NCBI GenBank assembly: GCA_020048915.1
Contig: JAIFLU010000202.1
Location: 1-36,240, forward strand
From: Bacteroidota bacterium
GTDB lineage: Bacteria; Bacteroidota; Bacteroidia; Bacteroidales; JAAUTT01
Direction: 5' to 3'
Length of the DNA: 36,240 bases
This document shows, piece after piece, positions 1 through 9,075 of the stretch; the stretch's first letter is position 1, and every line of letters begins with the position of its first letter. The position numbers and the translations under genes were made by a program. The notes below the pieces were generated by a model, which saw nothing but the letters and a program-made list of their open reading frames with translations, was not told the DNA's origin and did not search any database.

Positions 1-189
1 CAACATACCACTTGTAAGCAGTAAGAATAATGCATAAAAAATCTCAATAAAGGGGGAAAGCGCTAAAACATCAAACTATCTATATCTGTTTCTATTTCAA
101 ACGTGTAGTTATTTTTAGAATAGAGAGTTTTCTGCAAAATTAATAATAAAGGATCTTGACTTTTCGATTTTTTTATTTTAAATTTGTTT

Positions 190-222
190 ATTATTATATA
201 AGAATAATTCTTATATAATAAT
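190..222. promoter_or_regulatory. 33-bp perfect palindrome, probable PerR/Fur operator
   Basis: A perfect inverted repeat of 16+1+16 bp is centred on A206, with core TAAGAAT-A-ATTCTTA. The 7-1-7 layout and AT-rich core match the general form of PerR/Fur boxes. It contains a TATAAT hexamer at 214-219 and runs into the first base of the TTG start codon of the regulator. The likely role is autoregulation of the downstream PerR-type gene. I did not see a second copy of this core upstream of katG or the bacterioferritin gene. The operator role is inferred from position and symmetry. Confidence 0.65.
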
Positions 223-590
223 TGTTTGTCACGTATATTACTGAAGTAAGGAATAAATTCATTGAGAAAGGGCTTAAAATTACCCCTCAAAGGATGGCTA
301 TTTTGGAAGCTATTGCAAATCTCAATAATCACCCTACCGCAGAGGTTATTATTGACTATATAAGGAAGAATCATCCTAATATTGCAACAGTAACGGTATA
401 TAAAGTCCTTGATACTCTGGTTGAAAACGAATTAATTAAAAAGGTAAAAACAGATAAAGACATTATGAGATACGATGCCATTTTGGAAAACCATCATCAT
501 TTATATTGTTCGGAATCTGACAGGATTGAGGATTACAACGACAATGAATTAAATGAATTGCTACAAAATTATTTTAAAAAAAGGGAATAG
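222..590 (+). CDS. perR: PerR/Fur-family peroxide or metal regulator, C-terminally truncated
   Basis: This is a Fur-superfamily metal-dependent repressor, probably a PerR-type peroxide sensor given its neighbours. The winged-helix half is intact: GLKITPQR at about residues 18-25, then the recognition region TVTVYKVLDTLVE. It is followed by the metal-binding HHHLYC segment and RIEDY. No CxxC zinc pairs are visible. The frame opens with TTG at 222 because TAA at 219-221 lies just upstream and no ATG occurs before the HTH. That start abuts the palindromic operator, which suggests a leaderless message or a damaged start. The reading frame stops at 588-590, about 20 residues short of the family length. 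The missing C-terminal dimerisation strand is readable downstream in another frame (587-655). The neighbours katG, ferritin and peroxiredoxin are classic PerR targets. The family call is firm; whether the product works is doubtful. Confidence 0.8.
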   Translation: MFVTYITEVRNKFIEKGLKITPQRMAILEAIANLNNHPTAEVIIDYIRKNHPNIATVTVYKVLDTLVENELIKKVKTDKDIMRYDAILENHHHLYCSESDRIEDYNDNELNELLQNYFKKRE

Positions 591-655
591 CCGATTTTAA
601 GATTTAAGATATTAAACTACAGATAATTGGGAGATTTGTGAAAAATAAAGAATGA
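587..655 (+). pseudogene. Out-of-frame 3' remnant of the PerR gene
   Basis: From 587, in a different frame, the sequence reads IADFKI, then a TAA at 605-607, then DIKLQIIGRFVKNKE and a TGA at 653-655. This is the conserved C-terminal strand (F-x-I-x-DIKLQIxGRF) of Fur/PerR proteins. Two lesions separate it from the main frame. One is a missing base near 586-587, where an extra A would give AGG-GAA-ATA-GCC. The other is an in-frame TAA at 605-607 where a GAA codon would be expected. Confidence 0.75.
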
Positions 656-681
656 AACCAAGAATTGCTATGAGTTTCATT
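651..681. repeat. Inverted repeat upstream of katG
   Basis: AATGAAAC at 651-658 is mirrored perfectly by GTTTCATT at 674-681 across a 15-nt spacer. It overlaps the end of the perR remnant and ends 41 bp before the katG start. It could be a katG operator or a weak hairpin. There is no T tract, so it is not an intrinsic terminator. Confidence 0.4.
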
Positions 682-710
682 AAACGATTTAATAAATATA
701 AATAAACTAA

Positions 711-2930
<2,220 letters not shown>

Positions 2931-3067
2931 ATTTTCTAAGTAATCAGGAAATGCACAAAGTTGAAATTCATGACGAAGACTGTAAACGGCGTCCAGGTTG
3001 CAGACTGCTGTTATATTATTTTATTTTTTCAAAGAAAGTTTGAATTTTAATAATTAACCAAATTAAT

Positions 3068-3565
3068 ATGAAAGAAAAGAGTATTGAATTATTAAACAAG
3101 GCAATTGCCGATGAACTTGGTGCAGTTCACCAGTACATGTATTTTCATTTTCGTTGCGACGATTTAGGGTACGATTTATTATCGAACCTATTTAAACGCA
3201 CGGCTATCGAAGAGATGATGCATGTTGAGAAACTTGCTGAACGGGTATTGTTTCTTAAAGGTGAAGTTGAAATGAAAGCATCACAGGATGTGCAGAAAAT
3301 TCATGATGTTAAAAAAATGCTCGAAATGGCCGCGGGTATGGAAACAGGCAGTGTTAAAGATTATAACGAATGGGCAAACATATGCTCTAAAAATGCTGAC
3401 TCCGCCTCGAAGAAGATTTTTGAAGCCTTAGTAGACGACGAAGAACGACATTTTGATCAGTATGATAAAGAAATGGAGAATCTTCAAAAATTTGGTGATA
3501 ATTATCTTGCACTTCAATCCATTGAAAGAAGTAAGAGTATTGCCGCCGGAAGACCAACAGAATAA
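3068..3565 (+). CDS. bfr: Bacterioferritin (heme-binding ferritin)
   Basis: This 165-residue four-helix-bundle ferritin stores iron and consumes peroxide at a ferroxidase di-iron site. The bacterioferritin ligand set is complete: Glu16, Glu49 and His52 (IEEMMH), Glu92, and Glu125 with His128 (DDEERH). Met50 sits at the position of the heme-ligating methionine of E. coli Bfr, so this is a Bfr rather than a plain ferritin or Dps. There is no signal peptide. The start is ATG at 3068 after an AT-rich spacer. Between katG and this gene lie 137 bp that include a short inverted repeat (TTCAAA/TTTGAA, 3028-3044). The peroxiredoxin gene follows 28 bp downstream on the same strand, so the two are probably co-transcribed. 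The pairing with katG points to sequestering Fenton-active iron during peroxide stress. Confidence 0.92.
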   Translation: MKEKSIELLNKAIADELGAVHQYMYFHFRCDDLGYDLLSNLFKRTAIEEMMHVEKLAERVLFLKGEVEMKASQDVQKIHDVKKMLEMAAGMETGSVKDYNEWANICSKNADSASKKIFEALVDDEERHFDQYDKEMENLQKFGDNYLALQSIERSKSIAAGRPTE

Positions 3566-3593
3566 GAGTAATAATCATTTAAACCAAATTACA

Positions 3594-4301
3594 ATGGAAG
3601 AAAATCAAGTTATTTCGATGCCGAGAATCGGTGAAAATGCTCCTGAATTTAAAGCAGTTACTACGCAAGGGAATATTAATTTTCCCTCCGATTACAAAGG
3701 AAGCTGGGCAATTCTTTTTAGTCATCCTGCCGACTTTACACCAGTTTGTACCTCTGAGTTTATGACTTTTGCCAGTCTTGAAACTAAATTTGCTGAGGCA
3801 AATTGCAAACTGGTAGGACTTTCGGTTGATGGCCTTTATAGTCACATTGCATGGCTGCGGACTATCAAAGAAAAGATTGAGTACAAAGGAATGAAAGATG
3901 TGGAAGTGAAATTTCCTTTGATAGAAGATATTACAATGGAAGTAGCAAAAAAATATGGTATGATGATGCCTGGCGAAAGCAGCACTAAAGCTGTTAGAGC
4001 GGTTTTTTTTGTTGACCCGAAAGGAATCATTAGGGCTATCATTTATTATCCATTAAGTTTAGGACGAAATTTTGACGAATTATATAGGGCTTTGATTGCC
4101 ATGCAAACTGCCGATGCTTTCTCAGTTGCAACTCCAGCCGACTGGCGTCCCGGAGACGATGTTATTGTTCCTCCTGCCGGTTCATGCGGCGTCGCTAAAG
4201 ATAGAATGGAAGGGAAAGAAGATATAAAATGCTACGATTGGTTTTTTTGCACTAAAAAGATTGATAAAGATACCGTGTTGAATACTGTTTTAAAAAAATG
4301 A
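3594..4301 (+). CDS. Peroxiredoxin, Prx6/archaeal-type
   Basis: This thiol peroxidase reduces H2O2 and alkyl hydroperoxides. The peroxidatic cysteine is Cys52 in HPADFTPVCTSEF. The long C-terminal region (RPGDDVIVPPAGSCG, then KCYDWFFC) is that of the Prx6/archaeal Prx group. Its extra cysteines sit where archaeal members have their C-terminal cysteine pair. The frame is open back to 3453, but that would overlap the bacterioferritin gene by more than 100 bp. ATG at 3594 gives 235 residues, the usual family length, beginning just before the conserved IGENAPEF. It lies 28 bp behind bfr, probably in one transcript. The physiological electron donor (thioredoxin or other) cannot be read from the sequence. 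Confidence 0.93.
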   Translation: MEENQVISMPRIGENAPEFKAVTTQGNINFPSDYKGSWAILFSHPADFTPVCTSEFMTFASLETKFAEANCKLVGLSVDGLYSHIAWLRTIKEKIEYKGMKDVEVKFPLIEDITMEVAKKYGMMMPGESSTKAVRAVFFVDPKGIIRAIIYYPLSLGRNFDELYRALIAMQTADAFSVATPADWRPGDDVIVPPAGSCGVAKDRMEGKEDIKCYDWFFCTKKIDKDTVLNTVLKK

Positions 4302-4626
4302 AATATTGAAAGAGGCTTTGTAAAAAGTCTATTGTTCAGAGTGGGTAAGATCCCGATCCATGCTAGCTATCAGGCCAATCATGGATACGCTTAACTCTTT
4401 ATTCTGATAATCGAACTAAAAAACAGAGCGTAATCACCTGACTACGCTCTGTTTGCCTGATTTATACACAACCTCTTTTATTTTTTAAAGTTTAATAACT
4501 ATAGTTATTATCAGGGTATAATTTAATGATTAAAAATCCCGGATCTTATTTTGGTTTAACTAAACCAAGCAGTTGTATAATTTCAATATCGGTAAATAAG
4601 GGCTGATTAACTAGGGCCTTATTTTA
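4302..4626. other. Convergent intergenic region
   Basis: This 325-bp spacer separates the convergent peroxiredoxin (plus) and flavoprotein-rhodanese (minus) genes. It holds one clear hairpin terminator (4421-4454) and AT-rich sequence. I found no convincing small gene or RNA gene. Confidence 0.6.
4415..4454 (-). terminator. Intrinsic terminator for the flavoprotein-rhodanese gene
   Basis: A perfect 12-bp stem pairs 4421-4432 (AAACAGAGCGTA) with 4443-4454 (TACGCTCTGTTT) around a 10-nt loop. On the minus strand the stem is followed by TTTTTTAG, a U tract, so it best terminates leftward transcription. On the plus strand only TTT follows, so it may also work weakly for the peroxiredoxin transcript. 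Confidence 0.75.
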
Positions 4627-6903
4627 TTATTTTCGTTGCATCATCATCTGCATTATCCCTCCGCCATTTTTCACATTTGTAAAGCCCGATTGCTTTAACA
4701 TTTGTTGAGCATACGACGACCTGGCTCCGGATGCGCAATAAACGGTTATATCTCTTGCAAGACTTCCCAATTGGTCAATATGATCCGGAAGTTTATCCAG
4801 TGGAATATTTAATGCTCCCGGAAAGGCGCCTCCCCGAAACTCCTGGGTAGTTCTGACATCAATTACCAAAGGATCGTTTGAAACACTTGCTGCTGATTTA
4901 CCTGGCTTATGCGCCATCATGGTTGATAAGCCTCCGCCATTTCTAACATTTGTATATCCCATTTGTTTCAGCATATTTTCGGCATACGCTGAGCGGGCTC
5001 CCGAAGCGCAATAAACGATTATATCGCGCGAAAGATTATTTCCCAGTTCAAGGTATCGCTTTGCCAATTCATCCAATGGAATATTTATGGCATCGGGATA
5101 TGCTCCTGATTTATATTCCCCGGGCGTACGAACATCAACTACTACAGGGGAATTATGGTTCGTATCTTTTATTACTGTTACCGGGCTATCTTCTGGTTCC
5201 TCTTCTTTAATAGTTTTTAATTGAATTGGTAATACATCAATTTTAATGTTTTTAAAGCCAATAGTTTGAGCCTGTCGCTGCAGCGATATATGGCCGCCGG
5301 ATATATTGGTAACCTGCTTAAATCCTGCCCCTGTTAAGATACGAAGTGCCTGATGTCCTTTCTTCCCTGTTTCGTCATAAATTATAATTAACCTATCGGA
5401 AGGGATTGCACCGGTTTGTTTTGAAAGTAATTCCAAAGGTATATGGGTCGCACCAAGAATGTGATTTTTCTCGAATGCGAAAAAATCACGCACGTCTATA
5501 AAAATTGGATTTTTGCCTTCGGTTAAAGTATCGAGTTCCGAAACTGTAACTGAAGAACTGAACCCCGACATTTTGTTTTCGGCTGTATATGCGGCCATAT
5601 TTAAGGCATCGTTGGCCGTGCCGATAGGTGGAGAGTATGCGAAATCAATATCTGCAAGGTCATGAATGGTTAATTTAGAGGCTGTAGCGGTGGCAATAAC
5701 ATCTAAGCGTTTGTCGGCACCTTTATATCCTGCTGTTTGGCCTCCCAAAATTACCCCGGTGTTGCGGTCGTATACCAGCATTACAGTCACCATTTCGGCA
5801 TTTGGATAATAGGAGGTATGATGCTCTTTGTGCACAACTACCGAATCGGCATCGATTCCTGCTGCCCGGGCTTGTTTTAAGGTCAAACCAGTGGTTCCCG
5901 CAACCGCCTCGAAAACTCTCACCACCGATGTGCCTAATGCTCCCTTATATGGGTGATTCCCTCCCAACACATTTTCGGCGGCAATTCTACCTTGCCTGTT
6001 TGCCGGCCCGGCAAGCGGAATCCGTACTTTTTTACCATTTACACGGTGTTCAACTTCAATCATATCGCCGGCAGCATATATATCTGGGTCGCTGGTTTGT
6101 AAATAGGGGTTTACCAATAAACCACCCGCTTCGCCAAGCTCAAGTCCTGCTTCTTTCGCAAGTTGTAAGGTTGGGCGAACACCAATCGATAACAATACCA
6201 TATCGGCATCAAGCATTGAACCGTTGTTGAGTCTAACGTTTGTTGGTGTAATTTCGCTTACCCCCACGTTTGTATGAATTCCGACACCATAAGAACGTAA
6301 TTCGTTCTCAATAAAACCTGCAGTCTCGGCTTCCATTAAACTCATCACATGGGGCATCATTTCTACCACATGTACTTTTAGGCCACGCTTTACCAAAGCT
6401 TCAACCATTTCGAGACCAATAAATCCTCCACCTACTACTACTGCATTTTTAGGTTTTTTTTCATCGAGATGACGGGAAATTTTATCCATGTCTTCCAGCG
6501 TCCACAAAGTAAATACATGTTCGTAGCTTGCCCCGGGAAGGGTTGGAGTAACAGGTCGTCCGCCCTGCGCCAATATTAGTTTGGTATATTCAAATGTTTT
6601 CTGTTCCCCGCTTCGGGTATCTATTGTTTGTATTTTATGCGAAGCCCTGTCGATAGAAGAAACGAGTGTATGCGTGTAAACATCTACATCGTATTGTTCT
6701 TTAAAACTTTCGGGACTTTGTAAAATTAACTTGGATCTGCTTTTAATGTCCCCTCCAATGTAATATGGTAAACCACAGTTCGCAAATGAAATATCGGGTC
6801 CAGCCTCAATCATGGTAATTTTTGCTGTGGCTGAAATTCTCCGGACTTTGGCAGCTGCTGTTGCTCCTGCCGCAACACCGCCTATTATAACTATATTTTC
6901 CAA
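4627..6903 (-). CDS. CoA-disulfide reductase-like flavoprotein fused to three rhodanese domains
   Basis: This 758-residue protein begins with an FAD/NAD(P)-dependent disulfide reductase module (about 1-445). An FAD-binding GGVAAGATAAAK motif (8-19) is followed by catalytic Cys43 in SFANCGLPYYIGGDI, the single-cysteine arrangement of CoA-disulfide reductase/NADH oxidase enzymes. A second Rossmann motif (VVVGGGFIGLEMVEAL) binds the nicotinamide cofactor. Three rhodanese-like domains follow. The first (about 455-550) has Asp510 where the catalytic cysteine is expected. The second and third (about 575-665 and 670-755) carry intact VYCASGARS loops with Cys632 and Cys723 and are near-duplicates. 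Relatives with one rhodanese domain act on CoA persulfide, polysulfide or CoA disulfide; that role is inferred here. No TusA or DsrE domain is fused. It is a single gene with its own promoter and terminator, and no signal peptide is evident. Confidence 0.9.
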   Translation of the reverse strand: MENIVIIGGVAAGATAAAKVRRISATAKITMIEAGPDISFANCGLPYYIGGDIKSRSKLILQSPESFKEQYDVDVYTHTLVSSIDRASHKIQTIDTRSGEQKTFEYTKLILAQGGRPVTPTLPGASYEHVFTLWTLEDMDKISRHLDEKKPKNAVVVGGGFIGLEMVEALVKRGLKVHVVEMMPHVMSLMEAETAGFIENELRSYGVGIHTNVGVSEITPTNVRLNNGSMLDADMVLLSIGVRPTLQLAKEAGLELGEAGGLLVNPYLQTSDPDIYAAGDMIEVEHRVNGKKVRIPLAGPANRQGRIAAENVLGGNHPYKGALGTSVVRVFEAVAGTTGLTLKQARAAGIDADSVVVHKEHHTSYYPNAEMVTVMLVYDRNTGVILGGQTAGYKGADKRLDVIATATASKLTIHDLADIDFAYSPPIGTANDALNMAAYTAENKMSGFSSSVTVSELDTLTEGKNPIFIDVRDFFAFEKNHILGATHIPLELLSKQTGAIPSDRLIIIYDETGKKGHQALRILTGAGFKQVTNISGGHISLQRQAQTIGFKNIKIDVLPIQLKTIKEEEPEDSPVTVIKDTNHNSPVVVDVRTPGEYKSGAYPDAINIPLDELAKRYLELGNNLSRDIIVYCASGARSAYAENMLKQMGYTNVRNGGGLSTMMAHKPGKSAASVSNDPLVIDVRTTQEFRGGAFPGALNIPLDKLPDHIDQLGSLARDITVYCASGARSSYAQQMLKQSGFTNVKNGGGIMQMMMQRK

Positions 6904-6940
6904 ATTGTGTAGATTTTAATTGTTACTTATTTAACAGAGG

Positions 6941-6948
6941 CAAAAGTA
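6941..6948 (-). promoter_or_regulatory. Bacteroidota-type -7 box for the flavoprotein-rhodanese gene
   Basis: TACTTTTG on the minus strand matches the TAnnTTTG -7 consensus of Bacteroidota and lies 38 bp before the start codon. No good -33 TTG is visible. The adjacent upstream sequence ATTTTAAGG also accompanies the porin promoter at 16977-16998. Confidence 0.5.
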
Positions 6949-7184
6949 CTACCTTAAAATTGGTATTGTAAGGCTTTCATTTATTCAGTTTATAATAAAA
7001 GAATTGAAATAGCTCAATCTTTTTATTGATATAGATTGGGTTTTGTTTAAAAGTGATAATTTTTACCAGACACTTCTATAAAGGCTTTTTTACCTGAATC
7101 TGCAAAAAGAGATAAATAATCGGGATTCACACCTCAAAAAAGCCTGTTTACCTATGATTATTTTTTCTTCACTTCTATCCCACA

Positions 7185-7192
7185 TAGATTTG
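7185..7192 (+). promoter_or_regulatory. Bacteroidota-type -7 box for the methyltransferase gene
   Basis: TAGATTTG matches TAnnTTTG exactly. Transcription would start near 7198, about 20 bp before ATG 7220. That argues against the in-frame upstream ATG at 7154 as the start. Confidence 0.5.
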
Positions 7193-7219
7193 TACCTTCA
7201 ATTATTTAAAACAAATAAA

Positions 7220-7780
7220 ATGGAAACCAACAACAAACATGTGTGTCCCTGGTGGATGGGGTATATGCTATTAATACCATTGCGGAAACTTGGACAAAGT
7301 CCTGAAAAAATTCTTACGCCGCATATAAGCAAAGGGATGAATATACTGGACTATGGCAGTGCAATGGGCTATTTTAGTCTTCCCCTGGCCAAAATAACCG
7401 GTGAGCATGGGAATGTATACTGTGTCGATATTCAGAAAAAAATGCTGGAGAAATTGCAAAAAAGAGCGGAGAGGGCAGGAGTGAAAGAAATCATTAAACC
7501 GCGGTTGGTAGGCAAAGACTTTAGTACAGAAGAATTAAAAGAAAAAATCGATTTCACTATGCTTTTTGCTGTAGTACATGAAGTTCCTGATAAAATAAAC
7601 CTTTTCGCCGACTTGTATAAAATGGCAAAATCGGGAAGCAAAGTATTGTTTGCTGAACCTAAGGGGCATGTAACTGCAGATGAGTTTGAAAAATCGATTG
7701 ATATTGCCGTCAAATCAGGATTTAAAGTAATAGACGAAAAACCAATGAAGAAAGGATTAAGCGTATTTTTAATGAAATAA
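7220..7780 (+). CDS. Class I SAM-dependent methyltransferase
   Basis: This is a 186-residue Rossmann-fold methyltransferase of unknown substrate. Motif I is NILDYGSAMGYFSLPLA (SAM glycine loop). The acidic end of strand 2 is VYCVDIQ, and DFTMLFAVVHEV forms the motif IV region. The layout is that of the broad UbiE/ArsM-like small methyltransferases. The cysteine motifs of an arsenite methyltransferase are not obvious. The frame is open to 7154, but ATG 7220 is preferred because a TAnnTTTG box lies at 7185-7192 and the upstream extension is hydrophobic and unlike the family. It is monocistronic and convergent with the ohrR gene. Its position among redox genes may be coincidence. Confidence 0.8.
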   Translation: METNNKHVCPWWMGYMLLIPLRKLGQSPEKILTPHISKGMNILDYGSAMGYFSLPLAKITGEHGNVYCVDIQKKMLEKLQKRAERAGVKEIIKPRLVGKDFSTEELKEKIDFTMLFAVVHEVPDKINLFADLYKMAKSGSKVLFAEPKGHVTADEFEKSIDIAVKSGFKVIDEKPMKKGLSVFLMK

Positions 7781-7837
7781 TTCCGGTAAGAAACTGCTTA
7801 ATAATATCGAGAAATTCCTCTTGTTATTTTGTTTATC

Positions 7838-7862
7838 GTTCCTCAAATACTAAATGAGGAAC
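7838..7862. terminator. Weak bidirectional hairpin between convergent genes
   Basis: GTTCCTCA at 7838-7845 pairs perfectly with TGAGGAAC at 7855-7862 around a 9-nt loop. It lies between the ends of the methyltransferase and ohrR genes. Neither side has a proper U tract, so terminator function is only suggested by position. Confidence 0.4.
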
Positions 7863-7864
7863 AT

Positions 7865-8323
7865 TTAGCTATTGTCCGGAGTTTTTTTATTAAGGTAGTT
7901 TATGATGACATAAAGTTTTTCTTTTAAAGCTAAAAGATCGTCTACGCTCATTGCTTCCGAAATAATTTCCGAACCTAGTTCTTCAGGAATTTTGACCGCC
8001 TCCTTCTGCATCTGTACCCCTTTTTCAGTCAGTTGAATAATTACTTTCCGTTCGTCGCTGCCTGAGCGTTGGCGGGTAATTATTCCCTGACTCTCCATAC
8101 GCTTTAGTAAAGGCGTAATTGTATTCGAATTGAGAATAAGCTTTTGCGAAATTTCGTTTACCGTAATGGCGTCCTTTTCCCACAAAACAAGCAGAACAAG
8201 GTATTGCGGATACGTAATGCCAAGTTTGTCGAGAAATGGCTGATATTCTCGCGTTATTAGCCTTGATGCGGCATATACCGGAAAACAAAGTTGATTATCG
8301 AGCTTTAACTGTTCGTAAGCCAT
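7865..8323 (-). CDS. ohrR: OhrR/MarR-type organic hydroperoxide sensor-repressor
   Basis: This is a 152-residue MarR-family winged-helix repressor of the OhrR group. The reactive N-terminal cysteine is Cys13 in LDNQLCFPVYAASR, the position whose oxidation by organic peroxides releases DNA in OhrR proteins. The HTH and wing are in NEISQKLILNSNTITPLLKRME and RSGSDERKVIIQLTEKG. ATG at 8323 is chosen; the frame extends to 8371, but the extra 16 residues overlap the intergenic hairpin and are unlike the family. It lies downstream of a glutathione peroxidase gene on the same strand, 94 bp apart, and probably shares its transcript. That gives a feedback loop in which peroxide inactivates the repressor and derepresses the peroxidase. 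Confidence 0.88.
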   Translation of the reverse strand: MAYEQLKLDNQLCFPVYAASRLITREYQPFLDKLGITYPQYLVLLVLWEKDAITVNEISQKLILNSNTITPLLKRMESQGIITRQRSGSDERKVIIQLTEKGVQMQKEAVKIPEELGSEIISEAMSVDDLLALKEKLYVIINYLNKKTPDNS

Positions 8324-8367
8324 CGTATTTTTTTTCAAAGTTAAAAATATTGGGCAACCATAGCAAT

Positions 8368-8404
8368 GCAATCAGTCAATGCGGGTTTCGCATCGATTGA
8401 TTGC
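8368..8404. repeat. Hairpin between gpx and ohrR
   Basis: Arms 8368-8383 and 8389-8404 match at 14 of 16 positions around a 5-nt loop. On the minus strand the hairpin lies between the two genes of the pair. It could set their relative expression or stabilise the upstream message. No strong U tract follows. Confidence 0.5.
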
Positions 8405-8417
8405 CATTGGTACATTA

Positions 8418-8894
8418 TTATAATACTTTTTCAAGGTATTGATCAATTTTCTCGGGTTTCGAAACCGGTGCAAATCGTTTGACTGGTTTTCCATTGGCGT
8501 CTACCAGGAATTTTGTGAAATTCCATTTAATTCGGCTTCCAAAAATCCCGGGTAACGTATTTTTCAGGTATTTGTAGAGAGGATGCGCATCAGGGCCATT
8601 TACGTCTATTTTCGCAAACATAGGGAAACTTACACCATAATTGATCAGGCATCCTTCGGCAATTTGTTTTTCGTCGCCAGGTTCCTGGTTAGCAAATTGA
8701 TTGCACGGAAAACCAAGGATAACAAAATCCTTGTCCTTATATTTTTGGTAAAGCTTCTCCAATCCCTCGAATTGAGGGGTAAGTCCGCATTTGCTAGCCG
8801 TATTCACTATCAATAGGGTTTTGCCTTTATAATTCTCCATACTCACGTCTTTGCTTTGAAGGCTTTTTGCACTAAATTGATAAATTGTATCCAT
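8418..8894 (-). CDS. Glutathione peroxidase-like thiol peroxidase
   Basis: This 158-residue peroxidase of the GPx/BtuE family reduces hydrogen and lipid/organic hydroperoxides. In bacteria it usually uses thioredoxin rather than glutathione. The peroxidatic residue is Cys36 in NTASKCGLTPQFEGLE. A second conserved block, FPCNQFANQEPG, contains Cys64 and catalytic-tetrad residues. The KWNFTKFLVD block supplies the conserved Trp/Asn. A cysteine in GCLINYG is in the region used for resolving in thioredoxin-dependent members. There is no signal peptide, so it is cytoplasmic. It is the first gene of a pair with ohrR, and its promoter carries two matching palindromic sites, so OhrR control is likely. 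The ATG at 8894 is supported by the standard N-terminus. Confidence 0.93.
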   Translation of the reverse strand: MDTIYQFSAKSLQSKDVSMENYKGKTLLIVNTASKCGLTPQFEGLEKLYQKYKDKDFVILGFPCNQFANQEPGDEKQIAEGCLINYGVSFPMFAKIDVNGPDAHPLYKYLKNTLPGIFGSRIKWNFTKFLVDANGKPVKRFAPVSKPEKIDQYLEKVL

Positions 8895-8972
8895 ACTTTT
8901 TTATTTTATTATTAAACCAAATTTATTCTAAGTCCATATTGTTCCGAATTACTTATAAGTCGTTTACGAATA

Positions 8973-8986
8973 TATCGCTCACGATA
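8973..8986. promoter_or_regulatory. Putative OhrR operator, site 1
   Basis: TATCGCTCACGATA has mirrored TATCG/CGATA arms and fits TATCGCnnnCGATA. It is immediately downstream of the gpx -7 box, where it would cover the transcription start. Confidence 0.55.
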
Positions 8987-8994
8987 CAAATGTA
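8987..8994 (-). promoter_or_regulatory. Bacteroidota-type -7 box of the gpx-ohrR operon
   Basis: On the minus strand the sequence reads TACATTTG, an exact TAnnTTTG match, 93 bp before the gpx start. It sits between the two operator-like palindromes. Confidence 0.6.
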
Positions 8995-9007
8995 TGAAAT
9001 AATATTT

Positions 9008-9021
9008 AATCGCGTGCGATA
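9008..9021. promoter_or_regulatory. Putative OhrR operator, site 2
   Basis: AATCGCGTGCGATA has mirrored ATCGC/GCGAT arms and shares ATCGCnnnCGATA with site 1, 35 bp away. It sits upstream of the gpx -7 box, near the expected -33 region. Confidence 0.55.
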
Positions 9022-9067
9022 TATTATTTTTTTTTAATGCTGACATAAGGTTGTCATCAGGTTATTC

Positions 9068-9075
9068 TAAATTTG
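9068..9075 (+). promoter_or_regulatory. Bacteroidota-type -7 box for the TfoX-like gene
   Basis: TAAATTTG matches TAnnTTTG, 82 bp upstream of ATG 9158. A short inverted repeat, TGACA/TGTCA at 9041-9056, lies just upstream. Confidence 0.4.

Larger units (their letters stand above)
6904..7219. other. Divergent promoter region
   Basis: This 316-bp region lies between two divergent genes. It holds the leftward -7 box at 6941-6948 and the rightward one at 7185-7192. It also holds a 10-bp inverted repeat, AGGCTTTTTT at 7082-7091 with AAAAAAGCCT at 7136-7145, just upstream of the rightward promoter. No gene is evident. Confidence 0.5.

Noticed and set aside
63..374. Minus-strand open frame of about 100 codons across the perR operator
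   Set aside because: It overlaps the palindrome and the conserved PerR HTH on the other strand, has AT-driven composition and no family resemblance.
2951..3043. A 30-codon open frame starting MHKVEIHDEDCK between katG and the bacterioferritin gene
   Set aside because: It is short, has no recognisable family, ribosome-binding site or promoter, and ends inside the bfr leader. It is more likely spacer sequence.
3453..3593. Upstream in-frame extension of the peroxiredoxin gene
   Set aside because: It would overlap the conserved end of the bacterioferritin gene by over 100 bp; ATG 3594 gives the normal family length.
4330..4395. Possible tRNA or small RNA near the GATCCCGATCC stretch
   Set aside because: No cloverleaf with T-loop and anticodon arm could be drawn.
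7154..7219. Upstream ATG 7154 as the start of the methyltransferase
   Set aside because: A good TAnnTTTG box lies inside this stretch (7185-7192) and the encoded residues do not fit the family N-terminus.
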